The notes beneath the pieces are model-generated. The model saw nothing but the letters and a program-made list of their open reading frames with translations. It did no database searches and had not been told where the DNA came from. Positions 1 to 7,670 of a DNA stretch of 11,140 nt are shown here, one piece after another. Origin of the DNA: Clostridiales bacterium. GTDB taxonomy: Bacteria; Bacillota; Clostridia; Saccharofermentanales; DTU023. Position 1 is the stretch's first letter. Every line of letters begins with the position of its first letter. Made by a program: the position numbers and the translations under genes. The stretch is from assembly GCA_004556455.1 (NCBI GenBank), contig SFGY01000036.1, positions 1-11,140 on the forward strand. Direction: 5' to 3'.

Positions 1-408
1 CTCTTTCGCCGCGCTGATGTCGCCCCGCTGATCCGCTCCTGCAACGACTTTGGCGCAGGCGGGGTCGCTGTGGCTGTGGGCGAACTGGCCGATGGCCTCA
101 GCATTCACCTTGAACGGGTCCCGCTCAAGTATGCCGGCCTCTCCCCCATGGAAATCGCCGTTTCAGAATCTCAGGAGCGCATGGCCGTGCTTCTGGCGCC
201 TCAGGATGTAGCGGCCTTTATCGCCGCCGCCCACGAAGAAAACCTCGAGGCTACAGAAATCGCCGAGGTCACCGCTCAGCGGCGTCTGCGCATGTTCATG
301 GGAAAGCAAGTCGTGCTGGATCTCTCCCGCGAATTTCTCAACACCAATGGGGCTCCCCGCCGCCAAAGGGTACGCCTTCCGCCAAAGGGTACGCCTTTGC
401 GATCCTGA
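1..408 (+). CDS. purL: FGAM synthase PurL, upstream fragment (5' cut by window, ends at a frameshift)
   Basis: Phosphoribosylformylglycinamidine synthase converts FGAR, glutamine and ATP to FGAM (purine step 4) in the cytoplasm. The frame is open from base 1, so the gene starts upstream of the window. It encodes the end of the first PurM-like half of the synthetase: NDFGAGG near codons 16-22, GELADGL, then SESQERMAV near codons 55-63, and DLSREFLNTNG near codons 108-118. All are recognisable PurL motifs. After that point the protein departs from the family (RVRLPPKGTPLRS) and stops at TGA 406-408. The cause is a 19-bp tandem duplication at 360-397: reading with one copy continues smoothly into the frame of the 347-2479 reading frame. 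I therefore see this as the upstream part of one broken gene, not a separate gene. An ATG at base 70 is internal. Family identity is very sure; whether the allele is real or a sequence error cannot be told here. Confidence 0.9.
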   Translation, partial: LFRRADVAPLIRSCNDFGAGGVAVAVGELADGLSIHLERVPLKYAGLSPMEIAVSESQERMAVLLAPQDVAAFIAAAHEENLEATEIAEVTAQRRLRMFMGKQVVLDLSREFLNTNGAPRRQRVRLPPKGTPLRS

Positions 409-2479
409 AAAGCCCTCCTGGCAAGAGCCTTCACCCTGCACGGCCAGAAATTTGCAGCGCGTAACATTGCTTGACTGGTTCAAACAAGCCAACCATGGCC
501 TGCAGCAGGGTCTCGTTGAGCAGTTTGACGCCAGCATCGGGCGTTCCACGGTGCTTTTTCCTTATGGAGGCAGGTATCAGGCCTCTGAGGAAGCCGTTTC
601 TGCCCAGACTCTGCCCATGGATGGCGGCAGCAGCACAGCTTCGCTGCTGGCCTATGGTTTCCGTCCTGAGCTGGCCGATATTTCGCCCTATCTCATGGGT
701 GCCTACAGCACGGTAGAGGCCGTCTCCGTCCTCGTTGCCGCAGGTGCCGATCCGGCCCATATCTACTTGAGCTGCCAGGAATATTTTCGCCGCCTGGATC
801 AGCAGGAAGAAGCCTGGGGCGAAGTGCTGCAAGCACTGCTCGGCAGCCTCGACGCCCAGGATGCCTTTACCATTGCGGCCATTGGCGGCAAAGACTCCAT
901 GTCGGGGAGCTTTGAAAAATGGCATGTCCCTCCAACCCTCGTGAACTTCGGGGTCGCGGCAGTACCCGCCGCTGATGTGCTTTCTGCAACTCTTCCTCCC
1001 CTCAGGGCTGGCCAAACCCTCAACCTTTACTATTTGCCTCACCAGCCACTTGCGAACGCCTGCCCCGATTACGCAGCTCTGAGACGTCTGTATAAGGCCT
1101 TTCATGCGATGCAGGCGACCGGGACTGTGGCAGCAGCAAGCAGTGAGCGTCCCGGCGGTCTCGCCGTGACCCTTGCCAAGATGGCTCTGGGCAATCGTGT
1201 GAGCCTGCGCCTGAGTGAAGAGTGCGCCGACTTAGAATTGCTGAACAATGCGCCGGGCGGCCTTGTTTATGCCAGTTTTCTCCCGCCGGAGGAACTCCCT
1301 GAAGAGGTCGGCTCTGTCACCCGCCTTCTGCTTGCTAAAAGCGATGCCCAAGTCGACGGCATTGCCTGGAACGAAAATGTTCTGACAACATTTGACGAGA
1401 TGCAGGCCGCTCTGGGCTGGGCCTACAATCGGGTTTTTCCGCCGCTTGGAGCCGAAAACAGGGAGGATTGCTCACTTTCGAAGGACGTCTTAACAGGACA
1501 GGCATGTGCGCCGAAAAAACTCACCGCTAACTCTGAAGAATTTTGCGCAGACAAGAAGGATAACCTTAACCCTGAAAATTCGAAAGGACTTTGCATGGAC
1601 GGAGCGAAAGGATTTGCCTCTGCTTTGCCTCATCTCAGTTCGGGAAACAGGTCAGAAGGCCCCGTCCACGTTCTGCTCCCGGTATTTCCTGGAACCAACT
1701 GCGAATTTGATACCGCTGAGGCGTTTCGCGCGGCAGGTGCAGACTGTGAGATGCTGCTCATCCGCAATCTCACGCCTGAAATGGCCGCCGCAGATCTCAG
1801 GAGCTTTCTTAAAAAACTGAAGCGAAGTCAGATTCTCGCCTTGAGCGGCGGTTTCTCCTTTGGCGATGAGCCGGATGGCTCCGCTAAATTTATCGTCAAC
1901 TTTCTCAAAACTCCCGCCGTCACAGCCGCCATTCTTGAATTTGTGCGTGAAGACGGGCTCGTTCTGGGCATCTGCAACGGCTTTCAGGCCCTGCTGAAAT
2001 CCGGTTTTCTGCCTTATGGCAACCCGGATCAACAGTGCACAGATTCTCCGACACTTTTCTTTAATCAGCAGGGACGACATATTTCCCGCATGGCACGCAC
2101 ACAGCTGTGTACAGATCCCGGACGCTCGCCCTGGCTGGACGGACTCTGTCCCGGGCAAATCGATATCGTCCCCGTTTCTCATGGCGAGGGCCGCTTTCTT
2201 GTTTCTGAAGCGGAAGCTCAGCAGCTTTTTGCCAGGGGACAGGTCGCCTTTCGCTATGTCGATGAACACAATCGTATCGCTGAGAGTGCCCCCTGGAATC
2301 CCAATGGTTCCGCCTATGCCGTCGAAGGGCTGATTTCAGAAGATGGTCATATCCTCGGCAAGATGGGCCATTCTGAACGTGTGCGCGAAGGTCTTTTCAA
2401 AAATATACCGGGCATAGGCGTGCAGAAGATTTTTGCCAACGCCGTGCGCTATTGCCGTCAGCGCAAAATTCAATCCTGA
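347..2479 (+). CDS. purL: FGAM synthase PurL, downstream part: second synthetase half plus glutaminase domain
   Basis: This is the continuation of purL in the next frame. The ATG at 347 only marks the open frame: it has no ribosome binding site and lies inside the upstream fragment, and homology resumes only past the duplication, around 380-400. Numbering from that ATG, residues 64-190 are the second PurM-like half (VLFPYGGRY, GGSST, SPYLMGAYSTVEAV and the nucleotide-site motif GGKDSMSG at 180-187). LAKMALGN (277-283) follows. Residues about 365-437 form a long polar, Cys-containing linker, and 439-690 are a class I glutaminase that supplies ammonia. It has PVFPGTNCEFD, the nucleophile Cys543 in GICNG, HGEGRF at 612-617, and His675/Glu677 in GHSER as the rest of the triad. 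All catalytic residues of the glutaminase are present. With one 19-bp copy removed, the window encodes about 819 residues of a protein that is usually about 1,250 in the single-chain family. A 78-nt gap separates it from purF. As written the gene would not give full-length PurL. Confidence 0.9.
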   Translation: MGLPAAKGYAFRQRVRLCDPEKPSWQEPSPCTARNLQRVTLLDWFKQANHGLQQGLVEQFDASIGRSTVLFPYGGRYQASEEAVSAQTLPMDGGSSTASLLAYGFRPELADISPYLMGAYSTVEAVSVLVAAGADPAHIYLSCQEYFRRLDQQEEAWGEVLQALLGSLDAQDAFTIAAIGGKDSMSGSFEKWHVPPTLVNFGVAAVPAADVLSATLPPLRAGQTLNLYYLPHQPLANACPDYAALRRLYKAFHAMQATGTVAAASSERPGGLAVTLAKMALGNRVSLRLSEECADLELLNNAPGGLVYASFLPPEELPEEVGSVTRLLLAKSDAQVDGIAWNENVLTTFDEMQAALGWAYNRVFPPLGAENREDCSLSKDVLTGQACAPKKLTANSEEFCADKKDNLNPENSKGLCMDGAKGFASALPHLSSGNRSEGPVHVLLPVFPGTNCEFDTAEAFRAAGADCEMLLIRNLTPEMAAADLRSFLKKLKRSQILALSGGFSFGDEPDGSAKFIVNFLKTPAVTAAILEFVREDGLVLGICNGFQALLKSGFLPYGNPDQQCTDSPTLFFNQQGRHISRMARTQLCTDPGRSPWLDGLCPGQIDIVPVSHGEGRFLVSEAEAQQLFARGQVAFRYVDEHNRIAESAPWNPNGSAYAVEGLISEDGHILGKMGHSERVREGLFKNIPGIGVQKIFANAVRYCRQRKIQS
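360..397 (+). repeat. Perfect 19-bp tandem duplication that frameshifts purL
   Basis: The unit CCGCCAAAGGGTACGCCTT occurs at 360-378 and again at 379-397 with no mismatch and no gap. Flanking bases differ (G359 versus T378; C379 versus T398), so the duplication is exactly 19 bp. Nineteen is not a multiple of three and moves the frame by one. Removing one copy joins ...LNTNGAPRRQRV to RLCDPEKPS... without a stop. Confidence 0.95.
1583..1597 (+). promoter_or_regulatory. Possible internal ribosome binding site and start in the PurL linker
   Basis: AAAGGA at 1583-1588 lies 6 nt before an in-frame ATG (1595-1597, Met417 of the downstream PurL part). The position is the variable linker just before the glutaminase domain. 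Starting here would give a stand-alone protein of about 294 residues resembling PurQ. Such motifs arise by chance, and no other evidence of use is visible. Confidence 0.2.
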
Positions 2480-2557
2480 CCTGAGGATTCCGGCAAATTT
2501 TTCAAGCCTGAATATTTCTTAATCGTCAGGCGCATGATTGGAAATCGAGGATAAAAG

Positions 2558-3988
2558 ATGCATCACGAATGTGGCCTTATCGGCCTGTATCACGTGGATC
2601 AGGCCGCAACCAAAACCTATTACGGCCTTTACGCCCTGCAGCACCGGGGACAGGAAGGCTGCGGCATTTACACCTGCGATGAGCAGAGTTTTGAGGGACA
2701 AAAAAGCTTTGGCATGGTCCGCTCTGTACTTGAGGACAAAGTGGAAAAACTCGAAGCGCGAGGGGCACGCAACGCCCTGGGACACTGTCTCTACGTTTCG
2801 AAGGAAAACCACCTGACGTCCAATCTTCAGCCCATGCACTTCCGTCACATGCGCGCAGAATTTGCCCTCGCCAGCAACGGCTCCCTCCTGAATCAGGAGC
2901 AGCTGTGTGCGGAATTGCAGCAAAACGGTGCGATCTTCCAGTCGACTTCCATCTGCGAGATCCTCGCCTATCTGCTCGTTCAAAACAAAGACAAATTTCT
3001 GCCCGCCCTGACGAGTTCATTGCAGCGTCTTGTCGGCTCGTTCTGTTATGTCATTCTGCGACGGGATAAGCTCTATGCCATCCGCGATCCGCTGGGCATG
3101 ATGCCGCTGGCGCTCGGCCGCCTTGGGGAGGGCTGGGTCATCGCTTCTGAAAACTGCGCTTTTGATATTATCGGGGCGGAATTTGTCCGTGATGTGGAAC
3201 CAGGCGAGATCATTGAGATCAGTGCCAATGGCCTGAGCTCGACACGTTTTGCAGAAAGACAGAAGAGCGCCATCTGCCTCATGGAGTACATTTATTTTGC
3301 CCGGCCGGACAGCGAAATTGATGGCATTAATGTCCACCTGTCACGCTTTCGTGCCGGCATGCAGCTCGCCCGTGAGAGTTTTGCGCCCTCCGACCTCATT
3401 GTCGGTGTCCCTGAGTCAGCCACCTCGACGGCCCGGGGCTATGCCGAAGAATGCGGCGTCCCTTTCGATCAGGGCCTGATCAAGAATAAGTACAGCGGAC
3501 GAACCTTTATTGAATCCACACAGACGCGGCGCGACCTGGCCGTAAGCATGAAGCTTTCACCGATTCACCCCCTGGTTAAAGGCAAGCGCATTACCCTTGT
3601 CGATGACAGTATCGTGCGTGGAACGACAAGCCGGCAAATTATCGCCATGATGCGCCGTGCAGGGGCGCGCGAAGTTCACATGCGCATTGCCAGTCCCAAG
3701 ATGATTTCCCCCTGTTTTTATGGCGTCGATACCTCTTCCTATGACCAGCTGATCGGCAGTACCCGGAGCACAGAGGAAATCTGCCGCTGTATCGGCGCTG
3801 ACAGCCTGGCCTATATCAGCAACGAGGGGCTGCGCCGGGCTATCGGCCGCGATTCCGTCTGCGATGCCTGTTTCTCTGAACATTATCCAACGCCGCTCTT
3901 TGACTACAAAAACATCATCGATGCCGAAAAAGAACGCCGCGCCAGATGCCACACAGGCAATGAAAAGGACTTAGAAAAAACGCTCTGA
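2558..3988 (+). CDS. purF: Amidophosphoribosyltransferase PurF with an altered glutamine site
   Basis: PurF makes phosphoribosylamine from PRPP and glutamine, the first committed purine step. The start is fixed: a TAA (2552-2554) lies in frame just upstream, and GAGGA (2547-2551) sits 6 nt before the ATG. The protein has 476 residues, normal for the family. Residues 1-4 (MHHE) are a short propeptide before the Ntn nucleophile Cys5 (CGLIG). LQHRGQE (28-33) and the oxyanion Asn107-Gly108 are kept. The phosphoribosyltransferase domain has KNKYSGRTFI (309-318) and the PRPP loop VDDSIVRGTTS (348-358). Cys240, Cys386, Cys435 and Cys438 match the four 4Fe-4S ligands of the Bacillus-type enzyme, so it is probably oxygen-sensitive. 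Odd: the usual GHVRY(S/P)T reads GHCLYVS, putting Leu78 where the glutamine-binding Arg belongs. The usual TSD(T/S)E reads TSICE, putting Ile132 where the glutamine-binding Asp belongs. HNGN reads SNGS. The assignment as PurF is firm; use of glutamine is doubtful. Confidence 0.93.
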   Translation: MHHECGLIGLYHVDQAATKTYYGLYALQHRGQEGCGIYTCDEQSFEGQKSFGMVRSVLEDKVEKLEARGARNALGHCLYVSKENHLTSNLQPMHFRHMRAEFALASNGSLLNQEQLCAELQQNGAIFQSTSICEILAYLLVQNKDKFLPALTSSLQRLVGSFCYVILRRDKLYAIRDPLGMMPLALGRLGEGWVIASENCAFDIIGAEFVRDVEPGEIIEISANGLSSTRFAERQKSAICLMEYIYFARPDSEIDGINVHLSRFRAGMQLARESFAPSDLIVGVPESATSTARGYAEECGVPFDQGLIKNKYSGRTFIESTQTRRDLAVSMKLSPIHPLVKGKRITLVDDSIVRGTTSRQIIAMMRRAGAREVHMRIASPKMISPCFYGVDTSSYDQLIGSTRSTEEICRCIGADSLAYISNEGLRRAIGRDSVCDACFSEHYPTPLFDYKNIIDAEKERRARCHTGNEKDLEKTL

Positions 3989-4055
3989 AATTAAGGCTTT
4001 GAGGATAATAGCTGAAAAACAGTGCGGCCAGCCCGGTGTATGAAAGAACCCCATT

Positions 4056-4109
4056 CTTAAAGAGGCCCTCATGAAAGAACTTGTTAAAAACAGAAAGGAT
4101 CTGTCCATG
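4056..4109 (+). promoter_or_regulatory. Two candidate ribosome binding sites and starts for purM
   Basis: AAAGAGG lies about 5 nt before the ATG at 4071, and AAAGGA lies about 8 nt before a second in-frame ATG at 4107. Both look usable. The second start would trim 12 residues of a polar N-terminal extension and is nearer the usual PurM length, so the true start is undecided. Confidence 0.5.
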
Positions 4110-5198
4110 ATCAGTGAAAAACCCTCCGACAAAACTCCGGGGCGAAAGCCCGCTCCCCACGCCGAGGCTGCCGCTGCGTACCGCGAAGCCGGTGTCGATC
4201 TGGAGCGCGGCTACGAAGTCGTGCGCCGTATAAAAGAAGATCTTGAGAGCACAAAACGCCCTGGTGCGCTCGACTCACTCGGCCGTTTTGGCGGGCTCTT
4301 TGATCTTTCTTTTCTGGGCTTAAAGGAGCCTGTTCTCGTCTCCGGTACTGATGGCGTGGGAAGCAAACTGCTGCTCGCCATGGCTATGAACCAGCACGAC
4401 ACCATAGGCATCGATGCCGTCGCCATGTGTGTCAACGACGTACTTGTGCAGGGCGCGGAACCCCTCTTCTTTCTGGACTACATCGCCCTGGCAAAAGCAG
4501 ATCCCAAGCTTGTCGCCGAGATTGTCTCCGGCGTTGCCAGGGGCTGCCGCGAAACCAACTGTGCCCTGATCGGCGGCGAAACCGCCGAAATGAGCGACCT
4601 TTATGCTGAAGGGCATTATGATCTTGCCGGCTTTTGCTGCGGCGTGGTCGAAAAGGCAAAGCTGATCAGCGGCGAAAACGTGCAGAGCGGTGATCTGATT
4701 CTCGGACTGCCCTCCAGCGGCTGCCACTCCAATGGCTTTTCCCTGCTGCGCAAGATTTACTTCAAAGACCACGCCTATCGCTGCGAGAGCCGCTTCCCGG
4801 AACTCGAAAAAAGTCTCGGCGAAACACTGCTCAGCCCGACGAGGCTCTATGTAAAACCCGTGCTTGCCCTCTTAAAGGGTCTGGAGGGAAAGATTCACGG
4901 CATGGCTCACATCACCGGAGGCGGTTTTTTTGAGAATGTGCCGCGCATGAGTCCGCAATGCTTCCGTTATGTTTTCGATAAAAAGAGCTGGATCCAGCCG
5001 CCCATCTTTGCCCTGACTCGGAAAATCGGCGGGCTCAGCGAAACAGAAATGTTCAATATTTTTAATATGGGCATCGGCTACATGATTGCCCTGCCCGCAG
5101 AGCAGGCCGAAACCGCTATCGCCATCCTGAAGTCTGCTGGTCAGGCCGCTGCCGTCATCGGGCATATCGAAGAAGGCGAGGGTGTGATCCTTGAGTAA
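4071..5198 (+). CDS. purM: AIR synthetase (phosphoribosylformylglycinamidine cyclo-ligase) PurM
   Basis: PurM closes the imidazole ring: FGAM + ATP gives aminoimidazole ribotide, the step after PurL. Seen from the first ATG, the 375-residue protein has about 35 polar residues before the usual beginning YREAGVD (37-43). Then come SGTDGVGSKL (91-100), GIDAVAMCVNDVLVQGAEPLFFLDY (113-137), GGETAEMSD (168-176), PSSGCHSNGFSLLRK (214-228) and HITGGGFFENVPR (280-292). These are the conserved ATP- and substrate-site segments of the PurM family. The enzyme acts as a homodimer in the cytoplasm. The family length is about 345 residues; the excess is the N-terminal extension, and a second in-frame ATG at 4107 has its own ribosome binding site. 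An 82-nt gap follows purF, and the last 8 nt overlap purN, implying coupled translation. No key residue appears lost. Confidence 0.95.
   Translation: MKELVKNRKDLSMISEKPSDKTPGRKPAPHAEAAAAYREAGVDLERGYEVVRRIKEDLESTKRPGALDSLGRFGGLFDLSFLGLKEPVLVSGTDGVGSKLLLAMAMNQHDTIGIDAVAMCVNDVLVQGAEPLFFLDYIALAKADPKLVAEIVSGVARGCRETNCALIGGETAEMSDLYAEGHYDLAGFCCGVVEKAKLISGENVQSGDLILGLPSSGCHSNGFSLLRKIYFKDHAYRCESRFPELEKSLGETLLSPTRLYVKPVLALLKGLEGKIHGMAHITGGGFFENVPRMSPQCFRYVFDKKSWIQPPIFALTRKIGGLSETEMFNIFNMGIGYMIALPAEQAETAIAILKSAGQAAAVIGHIEEGEGVILE
5178..5193 (+). promoter_or_regulatory. Ribosome binding site supporting a TTG start for purN
   Basis: GAGGG at 5178-5182 is 8 nt before TTG 5191, which makes purN overlap the purM stop (TAA 5196-5198). 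The alternative ATG at 5203 would be 20 nt from GAGGG, too far for a good match. Translational coupling from purM is likely either way. Confidence 0.5.
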
Positions 5199-6003
5199 GC
5201 CGATGGATGACAAGACCCCTTCTCTTGTCGCGACTGCAGCTGCAGCTTTTTCCGCTGAAACATCGCAAATGACGCCTGTGAACGAAAGCAGACCGATTTC
5301 GTCTGTCCGCCTGGCCGTCTTTGCCAGCGGCAGGGGCACAAATTTTCGCCGCATTTACGAACTCTGGCAGGCGGGCGCAATGCCGGAGATCGAGCTCTCC
5401 CTGCTGGTCTGCGACAAAGCCTGCGGGGCCGCCGACTTCGCGGCTGAAAAGCATTTTCCCCTGCTCCTTGCGAGGCCACACGACTTCCCCGATAAAGCCG
5501 CCTGCGAAACGTTTATTCTGAGCAAGCTGAGAGAAAAAGGCATCGAGCTGATCGCCCTGGCCGGTTACCTGCGCCTCGTGGGCGAGGTGCTGCTCAGCGC
5601 CTATCCCTCCCGCATCCTCAATCTGCATCCTTCCCTGCTCCCCGCCTATCCGGGTAAGGACGCCATCGCCAGAATTTACGCCGCCGCTGAAAACTGCGGC
5701 GGGGTAAGTGTGCATCTGGTCGATGCAGGGCTGGATTCCGGTCCCCTGCTCGCCCAGGAAGCCGTCCTGCTGACGCCCGGCATGAGCCTTGAAGATTTTG
5801 AGGCAGCTGTCCACCGAAAAGAACACGAGCTCTACCCGCAGGTCATCCGGCAAGTTGCCGCGGAGATGGCGGCTGAAAAAGGGAGAAAGTCTGCCTCGCA
5901 GGAAACAGCTTCGCAAACGTGCCGGAACCCCGTTCAAGACACCTGTGACCCGCACAGAATACAGCGTGATGCTACAAAACAAGGCAGGGAGGAAAACTGC
6001 TGA
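5191..6003 (+). CDS. purN: GAR transformylase (folate-dependent) PurN with both ends extended
   Basis: PurN transfers a formyl group from 10-formyl-tetrahydrofolate to glycinamide ribonucleotide (purine step 3). The core spans about residues 38-228: VRLAVFASGRGTNF (39-52, phosphate-binding loop), ILNLHPSLLPAYPG (142-155) with Asn144 and His146, GVSVHLVDAGLDSGP (171-185) with Asp182, and EHELYPQVI (211-219). Asn, His and Asp match the catalytic set N106/H108/D144 of the E. coli enzyme, so activity is expected. The protein is 270 residues where the family is usually about 190-210. The excess is an Ala/Ser-rich N-terminal stretch of some 36 residues and a polar C-terminal tail of about 40 residues with three Cys. 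The start is TTG 5191 (chosen by the GAGGG spacing); ATG 5203 would remove only four residues. The stop TGA overlaps the purH ATG by one base. Confidence 0.92.
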   Translation: MSKPMDDKTPSLVATAAAAFSAETSQMTPVNESRPISSVRLAVFASGRGTNFRRIYELWQAGAMPEIELSLLVCDKACGAADFAAEKHFPLLLARPHDFPDKAACETFILSKLREKGIELIALAGYLRLVGEVLLSAYPSRILNLHPSLLPAYPGKDAIARIYAAAENCGGVSVHLVDAGLDSGPLLAQEAVLLTPGMSLEDFEAAVHRKEHELYPQVIRQVAAEMAAEKGRKSASQETASQTCRNPVQDTCDPHRIQRDATKQGREENC

Positions 6004-7649
6004 TGAAAAGTGCATTGATTTCAGTCTACAAAAAAGAGGGCGTGAGCCGGTTCGCCAGTGAACTGCACAAGCTCGGATACCGTCTGCTGTCGACCGGCGG
6101 TACGGCGAAAGTTCTGCGCGAAGCAGGGCTGGAGGTCACAGACGTCTCCTCCCTGACCGCTTTTCCGGAAATGCTGGAGGGCCGCGTCAAAACCCTGCAT
6201 CCCGCCATCCACGGCGGCATTCTGGCCCGCCGCGAAAGACCTGACGATATGGCCTGCCTGCAGAAACTCGGCATCGCAACCATCGACCTTGTCTGCGTGA
6301 ACCTCTATCCTTTTGCTGAAGCCCTGCAGAAGGGCCTGCCAGAAGCAGGGATGATCGAGAATATCGACATAGGAGGGCCCACGCTGCTGCGTGCCGCCGC
6401 AAAAAATTATCAGGATGTGACCGTCGTGATCGACCCTGCCGATTATCCGGCTGTGCTCGAGGCCCTGCGCGAAGAAAAGACCAGGGGCGAAGCCGCCAGA
6501 GCTGCAGCCCTGCCCCTTCGCCGACGCCTGGCCTGCAAGGTTTTCGAACTGACCCAGGCTTATGACAGGCTGATTGCCGATTGGTTTCGCAGCACGGAAA
6601 GCACCGCAGACGGGCCGGAAAAGGAAGAGGTTAAGACGTCAGCTGAAAAGCTGTCAAATGCCTCTGCTCTAAATAAAACCGAGCTTGACGAAGAAGGCGA
6701 ATTTCCTCCGCTGCTGCAGTTGAAGTTCGAAAAAGTTTCGGGACTACGCTACGGTGAAAATCCTCATCAGAAAGCTGCTTTTTACCGCCTGCCTGAGTGC
6801 TCGGACCTCTCGCTGGCCGAAGCCAGGCAAATCCACGGCAAAGAGCTGAGCTACAACAACATTCAGGATGCCAACGCCGCCATTGAGCTGCTGCACGAGT
6901 TCAGCCGACCCTGTGTGGTCGCTCTGAAACACATGAATCCCTGTGGGCTTGGCCTGGCAGACCATTTGGACGAAGCCTGGGACAAAGCCTATGCCTCTGA
7001 TCCTGTGAGTATTTTCGGCGGTATCGTCGCGGCCAATCGTGAAATCAGCAGCAGCATGGCGAAAAAAATGCACGGGATTTTTCTGGAGATTATCATTGCG
7101 CCTTCCTTTGCTCCAGAAGCTTTGGCTATTCTGCAGCAAAAGAAAAACCTTCGCCTTCTGACTCTCCCCATGAGCGACGGAAGGCCGCATCAGACGCTGA
7201 AAATGGTTTCAGTCCTTGACGGTCTTCTGCTGCAGGAGCGTGATCTCCGCCAGGTGAGCGAAGCTGAGCTTCGCGTGATGGGCCATATCGATGCCGACGG
7301 CGCCACCCGCCGGGAGCTCCTGGAAGCTTTTCTGGTGGTCAAACACTGCAAGAGCAATGCCATCGTTCTCTACAAAAACGGGGCGACCGTGGGCCTCGGC
7401 GTGGGCCAGAGCAATCGCGTCGGAGCCTGTAAAATCGCTCTTGAACAAGCCGGTGAAAAAGCCAGGGGCGCGGTGCTCGCCTCAGACGCTTTCTTCCCCA
7501 TGTCGGACAGCTTGGAACTGGCTGTCCAGGCAGGTATCCGCGCCGTAATTCAGCCGGGCGGATCCATTCGCGACGAAGATTCCGTCAAAGTTGCCGATGC
7601 AGCGGGTATGCCCATGCTCGCCACGGGCATCCGCCACTTCTGGCACTGA
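6003..7649 (+). CDS. purH: Bifunctional AICAR transformylase / IMP cyclohydrolase PurH
   Basis: PurH performs the last two steps to IMP: it formylates AICAR with 10-formyl-tetrahydrofolate, then closes the ring. Residues 1-195 are the cyclohydrolase (methylglyoxal-synthase-like) domain, with STGGTAKVLR (30-39), EMLEGRVKTLHPAIHGGIL (56-74) and NLYPF (100-104). Residues about 240-548 are the transformylase, with RYGENPHQ (249-256), the catalytic pair Lys309-His310 in KHMNPCG, DPVSIFGG (333-340), KSNAIVLYKNG (450-460), GVGQSNRV (467-473) and QPGGSIRDED (517-526). The length of 548 is slightly over the usual 510-525 because of an acidic, Ser/Lys-rich linker at about 197-235. A GGGAGGA-type ribosome binding site ends about 9 nt before the ATG. 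The start shares one base with the purN stop (TGATG). Confidence 0.97.
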   Translation: MKSALISVYKKEGVSRFASELHKLGYRLLSTGGTAKVLREAGLEVTDVSSLTAFPEMLEGRVKTLHPAIHGGILARRERPDDMACLQKLGIATIDLVCVNLYPFAEALQKGLPEAGMIENIDIGGPTLLRAAAKNYQDVTVVIDPADYPAVLEALREEKTRGEAARAAALPLRRRLACKVFELTQAYDRLIADWFRSTESTADGPEKEEVKTSAEKLSNASALNKTELDEEGEFPPLLQLKFEKVSGLRYGENPHQKAAFYRLPECSDLSLAEARQIHGKELSYNNIQDANAAIELLHEFSRPCVVALKHMNPCGLGLADHLDEAWDKAYASDPVSIFGGIVAANREISSSMAKKMHGIFLEIIIAPSFAPEALAILQQKKNLRLLTLPMSDGRPHQTLKMVSVLDGLLLQERDLRQVSEAELRVMGHIDADGATRRELLEAFLVVKHCKSNAIVLYKNGATVGLGVGQSNRVGACKIALEQAGEKARGAVLASDAFFPMSDSLELAVQAGIRAVIQPGGSIRDEDSVKVADAAGMPMLATGIRHFWH

Positions 7650-7654
7650 AAAAA

Positions 7655-7662
7655 TAAGGAGA
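7655..7662 (+). promoter_or_regulatory. Ribosome binding site of purD
   Basis: TAAGGAGA lies 8 nt before the ATG at 7671, in the 21-nt gap after purH. It fixes the purD start. Confidence 0.75.
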
Positions 7663-7670
7663 ATCCGTCG

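Noticed and set aside
347..410. Programmed ribosomal frameshifting as the explanation for the purL frame change.
   Set aside because: No recognised slippery heptamer or stimulatory structure is evident, and an exact 19-bp duplication fully explains the shift.
5155..6015. Long antisense open frames, for example 5155-6015 on the minus strand opposite purN, and 431-1105 opposite purL.
   Set aside because: They lie entirely opposite well-supported enzymes, show no family motifs, and are expected by chance at this base composition.
7626..7649. PurH C-terminus reading RHFWH instead of the more usual RHFRH.
   Set aside because: That position is not invariant in the family and all catalytic motifs are intact, so I do not treat it as a defect.
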